From NCBI GenBank assembly GCA_028705785.1, contig JAQWCT010000019.1, forward strand, positions 1 through 17,949: a DNA stretch of 17,949 nt, written 5' to 3'. The number at the start of each line of letters is the position of its first letter. Position 1 is the stretch's first letter. Under the pieces are notes generated by a model, which was not told the origin of the DNA, made no database searches, and saw only the letters and a list, made by a program, of their open reading frames with translations. This DNA is from Sulfurospirillaceae bacterium (GTDB taxonomy: Bacteria; Campylobacterota; Campylobacteria; Campylobacterales; Sulfurospirillaceae). The position numbers were made by a program, and so were the translations under genes. Shown here piece after piece: positions 1-6,445 of the stretch.

Positions 1-1305
1 ATAACGCTTATTGGTTTCTTTAAAATCCACATCCTCTTTTTGAAAATCTGCTGTAATATCATCCAAATATTGAAGCAGTTCAAAATCACCAAGTTTAAAG
101 ACTGATAACACATTGACTGGTTTTATCAGTTGACCATTTCGTAGCAATCTAAAATGCTGTTTTGTGCCATCAAATTGTTTTATCTCAAGAGGAATAAAAT
201 CTTTTGAATAGTGAAATGGTTTTGGTGTTGGGGCTGTTGGCTCATGTAGCTCTTGTACCGTTTCATCTAAATTTTGAATCAATAGCTCTTTAGTGATAAG
301 TATAGAGTTAATAAGACCTTTACGAATTAATAACTTATGCTCTTTGGTAAAGCTTGTATCATCATAGATATAGGCTTTTCGTTTAATGCGCTCTAGTGGT
401 GATGTTACTTGTAAGAAATCTTCAATAGAGTAGTTCTCTTTGATAAATTCCCATATAGGAAGTGTCTTAGCTCTGTTTTTGGTATTGTTCTCAATATCTT
501 TATCACTGATGGTACTAAGGTCAATCAATCTAATATCATCCATTGCTTGTCTAAAGAGCTTTTGAGCGTTTTGCAGTGCATCTTCTACTGTTATAATGCT
601 AAAAGCCCTTAAATGGCTTCTGTGCATCTCAAATTCTACATTAAAGATGGGATGCACTAGGTCAAAGCTATTGAGCCTAAAGTATTCTTCCATCAATTCA
701 CTTTTTTTAGATTGCTTTAGCTCTAAGCTTTTATTGTAAAGCCTTAATCTAAAAGGAGGTTTACCCACATAAAGTGTTTGAATAGCATTAGCACTTCCAA
801 TCTCAGCAATAGAAGCATAATTTCTCTTTCGTGTAACAAACATACTTTTATCAATAAAGCCTAAATCATATTGAATAAAGCAATTTAAATCTATTCTAGT
901 GATAGGATGCTCTTTGGTGATGTAACCCTCTAGCATTGAATCAATAAACTCAATGAGTGATTTTATCCCTATGGTATAAATACCAGTTCCTAAGAGTTGT
1001 ACTCTTATATCGTGTAAGCCACGATTAGTTAATTTATCTTTAAATCCTATTTTAAAGAACTCATTGATATCTCTAAACCAATAATAACCCTCAGCTTTTC
1101 CAAGAGAACAAAGAGCTATATCGTTAATATTGATAGTAATATCAGCATTATTATATTCAATCTCTTTTTTCTCAAACTTATCTTTGATACGCTCTATTTG
1201 GTCTAAAATATCCAAGAATAAATCATCATATTCAAGTGAACTTTCACAAAAGTAATAGAGGGCATCAATACCACAAACGAATGTTATATTTTTCAAATCT
1301 TTCAT
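1..1305 (-). CDS. Rolling-circle replication initiator-like protein, partial (C-terminus beyond left edge)
   Basis: The frame is open from an ATG at 1305 to base 1 (435 codons, no stop), so the protein is truncated by the window edge. An AAGGAA ribosome binding site precedes the ATG. Conserved-looking pieces are a TRIDLN segment (about residues 137-142) and an RLRLYNKSLEL segment (about 187-197). These resemble the 'RiDl' and 'iYdK..E' motifs of Rep_trans and phage gene II/X-type initiators, which nick double-stranded origin DNA to start rolling-circle replication of small plasmids and filamentous phages. The family call rests on these motifs and on the neighbouring candidate ssDNA-binding gene, without an alignment. 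The catalytic tyrosine cannot be assigned with certainty. The gene is the last visible one of the minus-strand block, so any virion genes would lie further left. Confidence 0.6.
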   Translation of the reverse strand, partial: MKDLKNITFVCGIDALYYFCESSLEYDDLFLDILDQIERIKDKFEKKEIEYNNADITININDIALCSLGKAEGYYWFRDINEFFKIGFKDKLTNRGLHDIRVQLLGTGIYTIGIKSLIEFIDSMLEGYITKEHPITRIDLNCFIQYDLGFIDKSMFVTRKRNYASIAEIGSANAIQTLYVGKPPFRLRLYNKSLELKQSKKSELMEEYFRLNSFDLVHPIFNVEFEMHRSHLRAFSIITVEDALQNAQKLFRQAMDDIRLIDLSTISDKDIENNTKNRAKTLPIWEFIKENYSIEDFLQVTSPLERIKRKAYIYDDTSFTKEHKLLIRKGLINSILITKELLIQNLDETVQELHEPTAPTPKPFHYSKDFIPLEIKQFDGTKQHFRLLRNGQLIKPVNVLSVFKLGDFELLQYLDDITADFQKEDVDFKETNKRY

Positions 1306-1364
1306 TGTCAATATTTCCTTTTTCCGTTTAGTAAGGGGTATTACTATATATCCCTTGAATCATG

Positions 1365-1434
1365 GTGAAAAAGGAGAGTGAACGCTCAAAGAGCAGAACT
1401 GCTTCTTTTCGCTTTTCACTTTCCTTTTTTTCAC
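1365..1434. repeat. Long imperfect inverted repeat between the ssDNA-binding and initiator genes
   Basis: The left arm (1365-1396) begins GTGAAAAAGGAGAGTGAA and ends GAGCAG. The right arm (1399-1434) begins CTGCTTC and ends TTTTTTTCAC. They fold on each other with a two-base AA tip and several small bulges. The arms are strongly purine- or pyrimidine-biased. The repeat starts directly after the stop of the 85-aa gene. In a single-stranded element this could be a replication origin or packaging hairpin. A transcript-processing role is also possible. A classical terminator is less likely because there is no uninterrupted U tract after the stem. Confidence 0.6.
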
Positions 1435-1692
1435 TTAGATGCCATAGAACTTATGTTCACCTATTACACCAACTTCAATATCTACTTCTTTATTGATGTT
1501 GTTGGTGTATTTTGATAATTTATCACTCGGTATGGTTAGGTCATACAAAGTGTTTTTATAACCGCCATTTTTTAGCGGAACTTTGACTAAAAGCTGTAAT
1601 TTTGTTTTACCTTTAGTCACCTCATTGGTTTCTTTGTTCGTATAGTCACTTGATGTGAATATATTAAGAAGCGTACCTCTTAGTGTTAACAT
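1435..1692 (-). CDS. Small OB-fold-like protein, candidate ssDNA-binding protein
   Basis: An 85-aa protein with no Cys and an alternating strand/turn pattern: LRGTLLNIF at the start, KLQLLVKVPL in the middle and VDIEVGVIG near the end. Size, pattern and position next to a rolling-circle initiator match the small ssDNA-binding proteins of filamentous phages (gene V / RstB type), which coat single-stranded genomes and modulate replication. I recognise no diagnostic motif, so the function is inferred from size and context. The start is well supported: the minus strand reads AAGGAG about 6 bases before the ATG. A 16-bp palindrome lies immediately upstream of that site and may control it. It is followed by the long hairpin at 1365-1434 and then the initiator gene. 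Confidence 0.5.
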   Translation of the reverse strand: MLTLRGTLLNIFTSSDYTNKETNEVTKGKTKLQLLVKVPLKNGGYKNTLYDLTIPSDKLSKYTNNINKEVDIEVGVIGEHKFYGI

Positions 1693-1709
1693 TTTTTCTC
1701 CTTGTTTGG

Positions 1710-1725
1710 AGATAATCGATTATCT
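1710..1725. promoter_or_regulatory. Perfect 16-bp palindrome, candidate operator
   Basis: AGATAATCGATTATCT is perfectly self-complementary and lies just upstream of the ribosome binding site of the 85-aa gene. Its place and symmetry suit a dimeric repressor controlling the ssDNA-binding/initiator genes. The repressor itself is not visible in the window. Confidence 0.5.
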
Positions 1726-1783
1726 TTTTGTAAATTTGCTTAGCGAGAAAATTATATATCTAGGATACAGATGACCGTGAGGA

Positions 1784-1812
1784 TGAGAATATTTATTTTC
1801 TAAATATTCTCA
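1784..1812. repeat. 12-bp inverted repeat with 5-base loop after the 368-aa gene
   Basis: TGAGAATATTTA and TAAATATTCTCA are exact reverse complements around TTTTC. The repeat lies 15 bases past the stop of the 368-aa gene on the minus strand, in the 135-base gap before the 85-aa gene. It may end or stabilise the upstream transcript. It lacks a T tract on either side, so it is not a standard intrinsic terminator. Confidence 0.5.
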
Positions 1813-1827
1813 GTATATATTGTCTTG

Positions 1828-2934
1828 TTATAGTGGGAACATGGGAAGATTGAGTAATTTTTTCATAAGAGGTTTGAATGCTAAATTTTTTGTAATATCT
1901 TCATGTCCTGATTCAATCATCATATCGGTGAAAAATTCTACTGCATTATCAAGTTGCATTTTAAATAAATGACAATATTCCTTTTTGTGGTCATATGCAT
2001 AAATAATGTTTTCGTTTACGGCTGTTTTTATATATACATTATTGTTAAGATAACGGGGAGAAAGACCAACTTTAAATTGTTTAAGAGTTTTGTCATAAAC
2101 AATATCATCAAAAAAATAACGCGATATATTTTGAATAAAATCGCATAATCTTTTTTTATTGATTTTTTTCATTTTATAGGGAAATATTACTTTTATAATA
2201 AAACTTCTGATGAGTTCTTGTTTTGAAGTTTTTAGACCATTTAATTTTTTAAAAACTTGTTCCACTCCTTTTTTATGACCTTCTGTCATATCTAAATCAA
2301 AATTTTTAAAACCATAGAGACTATTAAGAATAATCATATAGTTTGCTATTGGTGTATGATTTCGGAAGGTTTTTATTGCAAATGTAGCAAGTTTTACTCT
2401 ATCCACCTCCTCACTAAAGGAGGTTGAAAAAGTATAATTTTTATCTAATTGTTTTTTTAATTCGTTATATGTTGACTCAAGACCTACTCTATAATCATTA
2501 TTAAAAAAAGCTGTACCTAGTTGGTCGCTTTTATATTTCATATCCGATAATGTTTCATATGTTTGATTCAAATGTTGTAAAAACATTAAAAAATAATTAG
2601 CAATTACTGTCTTCATTGAGTAAGAAAAAATATCTTGACTAATCAAATAAAGAAATTCATCTTTAAATAAAATAATGTCATTTCTAGAATAATGAATTTG
2701 AGGTGTATTTGTAAAAAAATAATTCAATGTGTCATCAAATGATTTTTCAAAGAAAACTTCTTTTGAAAGTAATAATTCGTTCAAAACAATAGAAAAATCT
2801 TTAATATTTTTTGGGTTGTGCATTTGAACGATTGACTCTATTTGAGATTTTCTTTCGCAATCTTTCATTGAGTCTAGGTTAATTTGCAAGAGTTTTTCTA
2901 CTAATTCAAATTCTTTTTTATTAAAAGAGTTCAT
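1828..2934 (-). CDS. Unrecognised helical protein, partner gene of the predicted nuclease
   Basis: A 368-aa, Lys-, Asn- and Phe-rich protein with no signal peptide or transmembrane segment. Most of it looks alpha-helical, and I recognise no family. Visible stretches include a charged N-terminal helix (NKKEFELVEKLLQ), a middle block around FRNHTPIANYMIILNSLYGF, and a basic run FPYKMKKINKKRL that could contact nucleic acid. The start is supported by TGAGGA shortly before the ATG. It begins only 14 bases after the stop of the PD-(D/E)XK gene, so the two are almost certainly co-transcribed and may act together. Low GC and placement inside the integrated element point to horizontal acquisition. 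A sensor, regulator or inhibitor of the nuclease are all possible; the sequence does not decide between them. Confidence 0.75.
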   Translation of the reverse strand: MNSFNKKEFELVEKLLQINLDSMKDCERKSQIESIVQMHNPKNIKDFSIVLNELLLSKEVFFEKSFDDTLNYFFTNTPQIHYSRNDIILFKDEFLYLISQDIFSYSMKTVIANYFLMFLQHLNQTYETLSDMKYKSDQLGTAFFNNDYRVGLESTYNELKKQLDKNYTFSTSFSEEVDRVKLATFAIKTFRNHTPIANYMIILNSLYGFKNFDLDMTEGHKKGVEQVFKKLNGLKTSKQELIRSFIIKVIFPYKMKKINKKRLCDFIQNISRYFFDDIVYDKTLKQFKVGLSPRYLNNNVYIKTAVNENIIYAYDHKKEYCHLFKMQLDNAVEFFTDMMIESGHEDITKNLAFKPLMKKLLNLPMFPL

Positions 2935-2948
2935 AATTCCTCAATATC

Positions 2949-4352
2949 TTATATTGGAATTTTTGGAAATTTGATAATTTCACCTTTACTAGATTTAAAG
3001 CATTCTCTAATTATTCTTGCATATTGTGTATCATTTGTATTTTTTAGATACTTTACAACTTCAAAAAATTCATGTGTATTAACAAGTACAATGCCACTTC
3101 GTTTTGCAGAATCTATAGCTTTTTGCGTAAAAAATTCTTTTCTCTCATTTGGATGCATTAGCCTGAAAGGATTTCCGAATAAAACACCTTTTGCATGTTC
3201 ATTGATTTCATCTCTTTCAAAGTCATCTAAAATATTTGATTCAAGTTGTCTAAATTTTGTTATTGCAATTGCTGAATTATCCTTTCCCTCAGCTTCACCA
3301 ATAAATCTTCCTTCTTCTGATTCAAAGATAATATCAAATTCAGATTTTCCATCATCATAATTTTCAGCCTTAAATCCTATAATTTGCAAAGCATCTATAA
3401 TTGCATATTCTAAAGGTTTTCCATTTTCATATAATAATTTTTTAGATAACGAATTTTTTTCTAGCTCCACTTGCTTTTTTTCAATTTGTAATTGAATATT
3501 CACAATTTTATCTTCAAGCTTTACAATTTCGTCTAAATATTTTTGCTCTATTGATAGTTGAAATTGTGTTTCATGTACCCAATCAGGTGGTGGAGTATTT
3601 GCAATAGATGATTTTAATGATTTATCAATAGCTATGATTTGATTCAAAAGTGATTTACCCAATTCTATGGCTTTTTTAGTCCAGTTGTGAGTTTTTCCAT
3701 CATCATTTGTTGTTATAAAATCTTTTGGTAAATTGATTGCTGGTAATAGTAACATCACTCCACCACTTTTATGTTTTAACATTGTACTAACTGTTTTATC
3801 ACCAATTTTGGTAATTATTAATGGTTTAACTTTTTCTATTTCAAAATAAACTTGATATTCGCAAAACTGTTGGACAATCTCCCAATATGACTTTAAAAAA
3901 CTTCCTTCTAGTGTAAATTTTATATTTTTACCTATAGATAATTTTTTATTTTTAAAGTCAAAAGGAAACATTGAATAACTACTTAACAAGTCGACTATAT
4001 TTGTTGTTCTTGTATTTCTTCCTGTACCAGAGTATTCTTTTTTTCCAGTTTTATAATAAATTTCTTCAAAAGCATTCATAAAAATGAAGATAGTTTTACC
4101 ATTTTCAAAAGCTACTTTTAACTCTTCTCTCCAATGAAAAACAGACTCAAGACATTGAGTCGAGCTACTTTCAGATAAACTAGGTTTACCTTGAAAAGTT
4201 CCATTAATATAATCTGTTTGATAAACTAAATTTGGTTCAAATAAAATAATATCTGCATCTAACAATGAAGCATTAGAATGAAAGTCTTTATATTGAAAAA
4301 TATCTTTTGTTGGTAGTTGAAAACCAACGGTAAAAATTGTTTTTTGCGCCAT
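2949..4352 (-). CDS. Predicted PD-(D/E)XK nuclease with Rossmann-like N-terminal domain
   Basis: A 467-aa cytoplasmic protein. The start is the ATG at 4352, with GAGG six bases upstream; an in-frame TTG at 4364 overlaps that site and is less likely. Residues 1-215 alternate strand and helix (DADIILFEP; a helix then GKTIFIFMN; GGVMLLLPA), like a ThuA or glutamine-amidotransferase-type Rossmann domain, with no catalytic triad that I can assign. Residues about 262-301 look like a coiled coil. The C-terminal part reads PLEYAIIDALQIIGF, then SEFDII (Asp340), then FIGEAEGKD (Glu353, Glu355, Lys357) and KFRQLE (Gln369), the order expected for a PD-(D/E)XK nuclease core. The active-site register is unusual: Glu355-x-Lys357 fits (D/E)xK, while the commoner GEvKG register would put Glu in the Lys place. 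Restriction or another DNA-cleaving defence role is inferred. Confidence 0.65.
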   Translation of the reverse strand: MAQKTIFTVGFQLPTKDIFQYKDFHSNASLLDADIILFEPNLVYQTDYINGTFQGKPSLSESSSTQCLESVFHWREELKVAFENGKTIFIFMNAFEEIYYKTGKKEYSGTGRNTRTTNIVDLLSSYSMFPFDFKNKKLSIGKNIKFTLEGSFLKSYWEIVQQFCEYQVYFEIEKVKPLIITKIGDKTVSTMLKHKSGGVMLLLPAINLPKDFITTNDDGKTHNWTKKAIELGKSLLNQIIAIDKSLKSSIANTPPPDWVHETQFQLSIEQKYLDEIVKLEDKIVNIQLQIEKKQVELEKNSLSKKLLYENGKPLEYAIIDALQIIGFKAENYDDGKSEFDIIFESEEGRFIGEAEGKDNSAIAITKFRQLESNILDDFERDEINEHAKGVLFGNPFRLMHPNERKEFFTQKAIDSAKRSGIVLVNTHEFFEVVKYLKNTNDTQYARIIRECFKSSKGEIIKFPKIPI

Positions 4353-4396
4353 AATATGCCTCAAAAATTCGATTTCATAATATAATAAAATTTTTA

Positions 4397-4888
4397 TTAT
4401 TGATTTTGTAGTAAGGTTTCTAATGTATTTTTATAAAATAAAGCTCGTTCTTTGAGAATAGAAGTAATTAAAAAATTACTGTGCTCCGCCCTCATAAAAT
4501 CATACATCGTTCCAATATCATTATTACTTTTATTAGCAATGAGCGTGCTCAATTCTTTATCTTTTAATAAAGATTCTGACCATGCATTGTATGATTGTAA
4601 AAAAATCTTATATTCTCTGGGCTCATTTATAAGCTGACTTAATTTCATAAAGTAAATAATAGCTTCTCTTTCCCATAATTTTTGACTAACTAAACAGCGA
4701 ATTGAACCGGAGGAAACACCAGTATTATCAACACATGTTTGAGTATAAGCTTCATAATTTTTTTCAAATTCAGATACCGAAGGATAGTTTTCCAAAGATA
4801 AAAATGAATCAATATTTTTATATTCAAAACTAAAAGATGAAGTCAATATAGTGCTCACTAAAAATATAATTTTTTTAATCTTTATCAT
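4397..4888 (-). CDS. Secreted LprI/DUF1311-like small protein
   Basis: A 163-aa protein with a clear N-terminal signal peptide: a KIKK basic start, a hydrophobic core IIFLVSTILTSS, and likely cleavage near residue 20. The mature part has two cysteines (Cys52 and Cys65) spaced like a disulfide pair, followed by W-x-R-E, a YNAW segment and a GTMYDFMRAE segment. This pattern resembles the LprI-type (DUF1311) family, some members of which inhibit host lysozyme; the match is from memory. It is the first gene of the element's minus-strand block, about 44 bases ahead of the nuclease gene, with TATAAT at 4914-4909 as its likely promoter. In a phage-like element it could be a cargo gene acting in the periplasm. 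Confidence 0.55.
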   Translation of the reverse strand: MIKIKKIIFLVSTILTSSFSFEYKNIDSFLSLENYPSVSEFEKNYEAYTQTCVDNTGVSSGSIRCLVSQKLWEREAIIYFMKLSQLINEPREYKIFLQSYNAWSESLLKDKELSTLIANKSNNDIGTMYDFMRAEHSNFLITSILKERALFYKNTLETLLQNQ

Positions 4889-4908
4889 AATTATCGCCTT
4901 TTTTAAAA

Positions 4909-4914
4909 ATTATA
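4909..4914 (-). promoter_or_regulatory. Candidate -10 box for the element's minus-strand operon
   Basis: The minus strand reads TATAAT about 21 bases upstream of the ATG at 4888, giving a leader of roughly 14 bases with an AAGGCG-like ribosome binding site. No good -35 box is seen; that position lies inside the adjacent hairpin. Campylobacterota sigma-70 promoters often lack a -35. Confidence 0.45.
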
Positions 4915-4918
4915 TCAT

Positions 4919-4955
4919 ATTGCTTTAACTACTGAGTAGCTAAAGCAATTTTTTT
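4919..4955 (+). terminator. Rho-independent terminator (plus direction)
   Basis: ATTGCTTTA (4919-4927) pairs with TAAAGCAAT (4941-4949), enclosing a second small stem CTAC-TGA-GTAG, and is followed by a run of seven T. All credible element genes run the other way, so it would stop antisense transcription into the element's right end. It abuts the -10 box of the minus-strand operon. Confidence 0.7.
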
Positions 4956-5410
4956 GAATGTCCTTTTATATCAGAGAAGAGTTTCAAAAGCATATATTTT
5001 TGTATTTTCAAGTTTATTTTAAGTCTTTCTTATATTTTTGGCTACATATTGTAAAAAATCATGTCTAAAATTAATTTAATACTACATGATTGCACCTATA
5101 AAAAAAGCATTTTACTGTGCCAAAATATGCTCAAAGTGACTGAAAAATGTAGTGTTTTTGATAATGACAGAGTTACGAAAGTCTCTATTTATAGTTTTTT
5201 GTTTTGCGTTCAAATTTTTTCCCTCTTGACTCCATGTAAATATATACATATAATTTTACATATTTATATTTTTTAATCAAATTTATGATACAGTTTCGCT
5301 TCAAAAATGGTGAAAAAAGGTGTCACAAATTGTGCCCAAATTAGTGTGTTCTTGGCTAACTAATTTTATACGAAATGCCTATATTTAGGGACTTTGTGTA
5401 TTTGTGTTCT
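4956..5410. other. Gene-poor right end of the integrated element
   Basis: About 450 AT-rich bases with no convincing gene. The only longer open frame (5061-5276, plus) has no ribosome binding site and reads as low-complexity, Cys- and Ile-rich protein. The stretch contains the inverted repeat at 5338-5366 near the attachment site, and a copy of ATGGTGAAAAAAGG (5307-5320) that also begins, with one A fewer, the hairpin at 1365. Integrase arm sites could lie here. Confidence 0.5.
5338..5366. repeat. 8-bp inverted repeat near the attachment site
   Basis: AAATTAGT and ACTAATTT are exact reverse complements, 13 bases apart, and end about 48 bases before the tRNA-derived attachment core. The layout suits a recombinase or accessory-factor binding site. 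A chance match in AT-rich DNA cannot be excluded. Confidence 0.35.
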
Positions 5411-5414
5411 AGGA

Positions 5415-5437
5415 TTCGAGTCCGGCCTCAGGTACCA
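5415..5437 (+). mobile_element. attR: displaced 3' end of a tRNA-Leu gene
   Basis: The 23 bases contain the T-loop TTCGAGT, the 3' half of the T-stem CCGGC, the acceptor strand CTCAGGT, discriminator A and CCA. These are the last 23 positions of a tRNA, and the ending GGTACCA and inferred GCCTGAG partner fit tRNA-Leu. The 5' T-stem half is not restored: TAGGA precedes the loop where GCCGG is needed. No cloverleaf exists upstream, so this is a fragment. It marks the right boundary of an element that integrated into the 3' end of a plus-strand tRNA-Leu gene, whose intact copy should lie left of the window. Confidence 0.75.
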
Positions 5438-5475
5438 CTTCTAATTTTTCCAATAGTTCATCTTTTATTTAAAGT

Positions 5476-5485
5476 TTACATGTAA
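5476..5485. repeat. TTACATGTAA palindrome, intergenic copy
   Basis: One of six TACATGTA-core palindromes in the backbone. The others are at 7181-7190, 9064-9073, 9814-9823, 14091-14100 and 14967-14976. This copy ends at the ribosome binding site of the 56-aa gene; the other five lie inside genes. None was found in 1-5437. Confidence 0.6.
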
Positions 5486-5495
5486 TGGAGAAATA

Positions 5496-5666
5496 ATGCA
5501 AAATGACCTATTTGATAATTTAAAACTTATCAAAGAAAAAATAAATCAAGAAGAAAAGGTAAGTAAAGACAAGCTTATCGCGGTTGAAAAGCAAGAAAAA
5601 GAGCAAAAATTACAAGATCAGTTTGTACGATTTATGAAAGAATCAGGTATTAAAAAGCTAAGCTAA
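5496..5666 (+). CDS. Small conserved-looking charged protein (56 aa)
   Basis: A 56-aa protein beginning MQNDLFDNLKLIKEKI and ending in ESGIKKLS. It is very rich in Lys, Glu and Gln and probably forms one long helix or coiled coil. The ATG is preceded by AATGGAG, and the frame stops 4 bases before bpt, so the two are probably translated from one message. I recall a similarly small hypothetical gene before the aminoacyl-transferase gene in Campylobacter (near Cj1036c), which supports it being real; that is memory only. Function unknown. It is the first backbone gene after the tRNA scar, so its original promoter region may have been separated from it by the insertion. Confidence 0.65.
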   Translation: MQNDLFDNLKLIKEKINQEEKVSKDKLIAVEKQEKEQKLQDQFVRFMKESGIKKLS

Positions 5667-5670
5667 TCTT

Positions 5671-6396
5671 ATGAATTCATTTAATCGTATTGTAGATTTT
5701 TCCACTTTAGAAACAAAGTGCTCTTACTTAGATGACCGTAGGACAAGGATGTCTTATAAGTTTATAGAAAATGCATCAATGGAATTAAATCAAGCTCTGG
5801 TAGAGCGAGGTTGGAGGCGTTTTGGAAATTATTATTCAAGACCACAATGTCAAAATTGTACTGCGTGTCTCAATCTTCGCATAGATGTTAAAAACTATCA
5901 TTTTTCAAAATCAGCCAAACGCACATTTAAAAAAGCTCATGCTATCTCTTATGTTATCCAAAGCCCTACTATTAGTACTGAACATCTAAGACTTTATGAA
6001 AAATATCATCGTTTTATGGAAGCAAAAAGAGGTTGGAAGTACTACACGCTTAAACCACAAAGCTACCATGAACTTTATGTGAGTGGCGCTCATGCTTTTG
6101 GAAAAGAAATTCTCTATTTTTATGGAGATAAACTCATTGGTGTTGATTTAGTTGATTTTTTAGATGATGGTATTTCTTCTATTTATTTTTATTATGATCC
6201 CGATTTTGAAAAATTCTCCCTTGGTAGACTTTCACTTTATGAGCAAATTTCTCTTGCTAAAGAGTATGATTTAGACTGGATATACCTTGGATATTATGTA
6301 GAAAACTGCCAAAGCCTCAAATACAAAGCACTCTATAAACCCTATCAGTTGTTGGATGGAAATCCATTATTAGACGAAGATGCTATTTGGAGATAG
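5671..6396 (+). CDS. bpt: Aspartate/glutamate leucyltransferase
   Basis: A 241-aa protein that transfers leucine from Leu-tRNA to N-terminal Asp or Glu of proteins, marking them for the ClpS/ClpAP N-end rule pathway in the cytoplasm. The N-terminal TKCSYLDDRRTRM matches the family's Cys-x-YL opening. The CQNCTACLNLRIDV segment (about residues 60-73) is the conserved Cys cluster, and SKSAKRTFKK follows. The C-terminal GNAT-like half has YDPDFEKFSLGRLSLYEQI and the family ending GYYVENCQSLKYKALYKP. The length is normal for Bpt/Ate. Bpt rather than the arginyl-specific Ate is inferred from the bacterial setting. The start is the ATG 4 bases after the upstream stop; its own ribosome binding site is poor, which suggests translational coupling. 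Confidence 0.9.
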   Translation: MNSFNRIVDFSTLETKCSYLDDRRTRMSYKFIENASMELNQALVERGWRRFGNYYSRPQCQNCTACLNLRIDVKNYHFSKSAKRTFKKAHAISYVIQSPTISTEHLRLYEKYHRFMEAKRGWKYYTLKPQSYHELYVSGAHAFGKEILYFYGDKLIGVDLVDFLDDGISSIYFYYDPDFEKFSLGRLSLYEQISLAKEYDLDWIYLGYYVENCQSLKYKALYKPYQLLDGNPLLDEDAIWR

Positions 6397-6411
6397 TGGA
6401 ACTTTTTTTGC
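6397..6411 (+). promoter_or_regulatory. Sigma-54 promoter upstream of the J-domain gene
   Basis: TGGAAC, five T, then TTGC place GG (-25/-24) and GC (-13/-12) with exactly ten bases between them. This is the sigma-54 spacing and close to the GGAA...TTGC form typical of Campylobacterota flagellar promoters. The predicted start is near 6423, giving a leader of about 23 bases to the ATG at 6446. It lies just after the bpt stop. Confidence 0.65.
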
Positions 6412-6436
6412 TTTAAATAAATAACTTTAAAGCAAA
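6407..6436 (+). promoter_or_regulatory. 11-bp perfect inverted repeat covering the -12 box and the ribosome binding site
   Basis: TTTGCTTTAAA (6407-6417) and TTTAAAGCAAA (6426-6436) are exact reverse complements around an 8-base loop. The right arm overlaps the AAAGGA ribosome binding site (6434-6439) of the J-domain gene. RNA read through from bpt would carry both arms and could hide the site. RNA started near 6423 would lack the left arm. Confidence 0.6.
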
Positions 6437-6445
6437 GGATGGCAT

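Noticed and set aside
2971..3360. 129-codon plus-strand frame antisense to the nuclease gene
   Set aside because: It is a shadow of the nuclease gene, whose recognisable PD-(D/E)XK motifs are on the other strand; Ser/Phe/Leu-rich product typical of antisense frames.
4353..4364. TTG start at 4364 for the nuclease gene
   Set aside because: It overlaps the GAGG ribosome binding site that is well spaced for the ATG at 4352.
5061..5276. 71-codon open frame on the plus strand in the element's right end
   Set aside because: No ribosome binding site, Cys/Ile/Tyr-rich low-complexity product, no family resemblance; likely chance in AT-rich DNA.
5307..5320. ATGGTGAAAAAAGG copy near the right end as a direct repeat of the element with 1362-1374
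   Set aside because: The match is short, A-rich and differs in A-run length; too weak to call a repeat, though noted in the region entry.
5355..5437. A complete tRNA-Leu gene ending at 5437
   Set aside because: Only the T-loop, one T-stem half and acceptor 3' strand are present; no anticodon arm or 5' acceptor strand is found upstream.
6407..6436. Inverted repeat after bpt as a transcription terminator
   Set aside because: No T tract follows it in either direction (T on its 5' side on the plus strand), and it overlaps promoter and ribosome binding site, so a regulatory role fits better.
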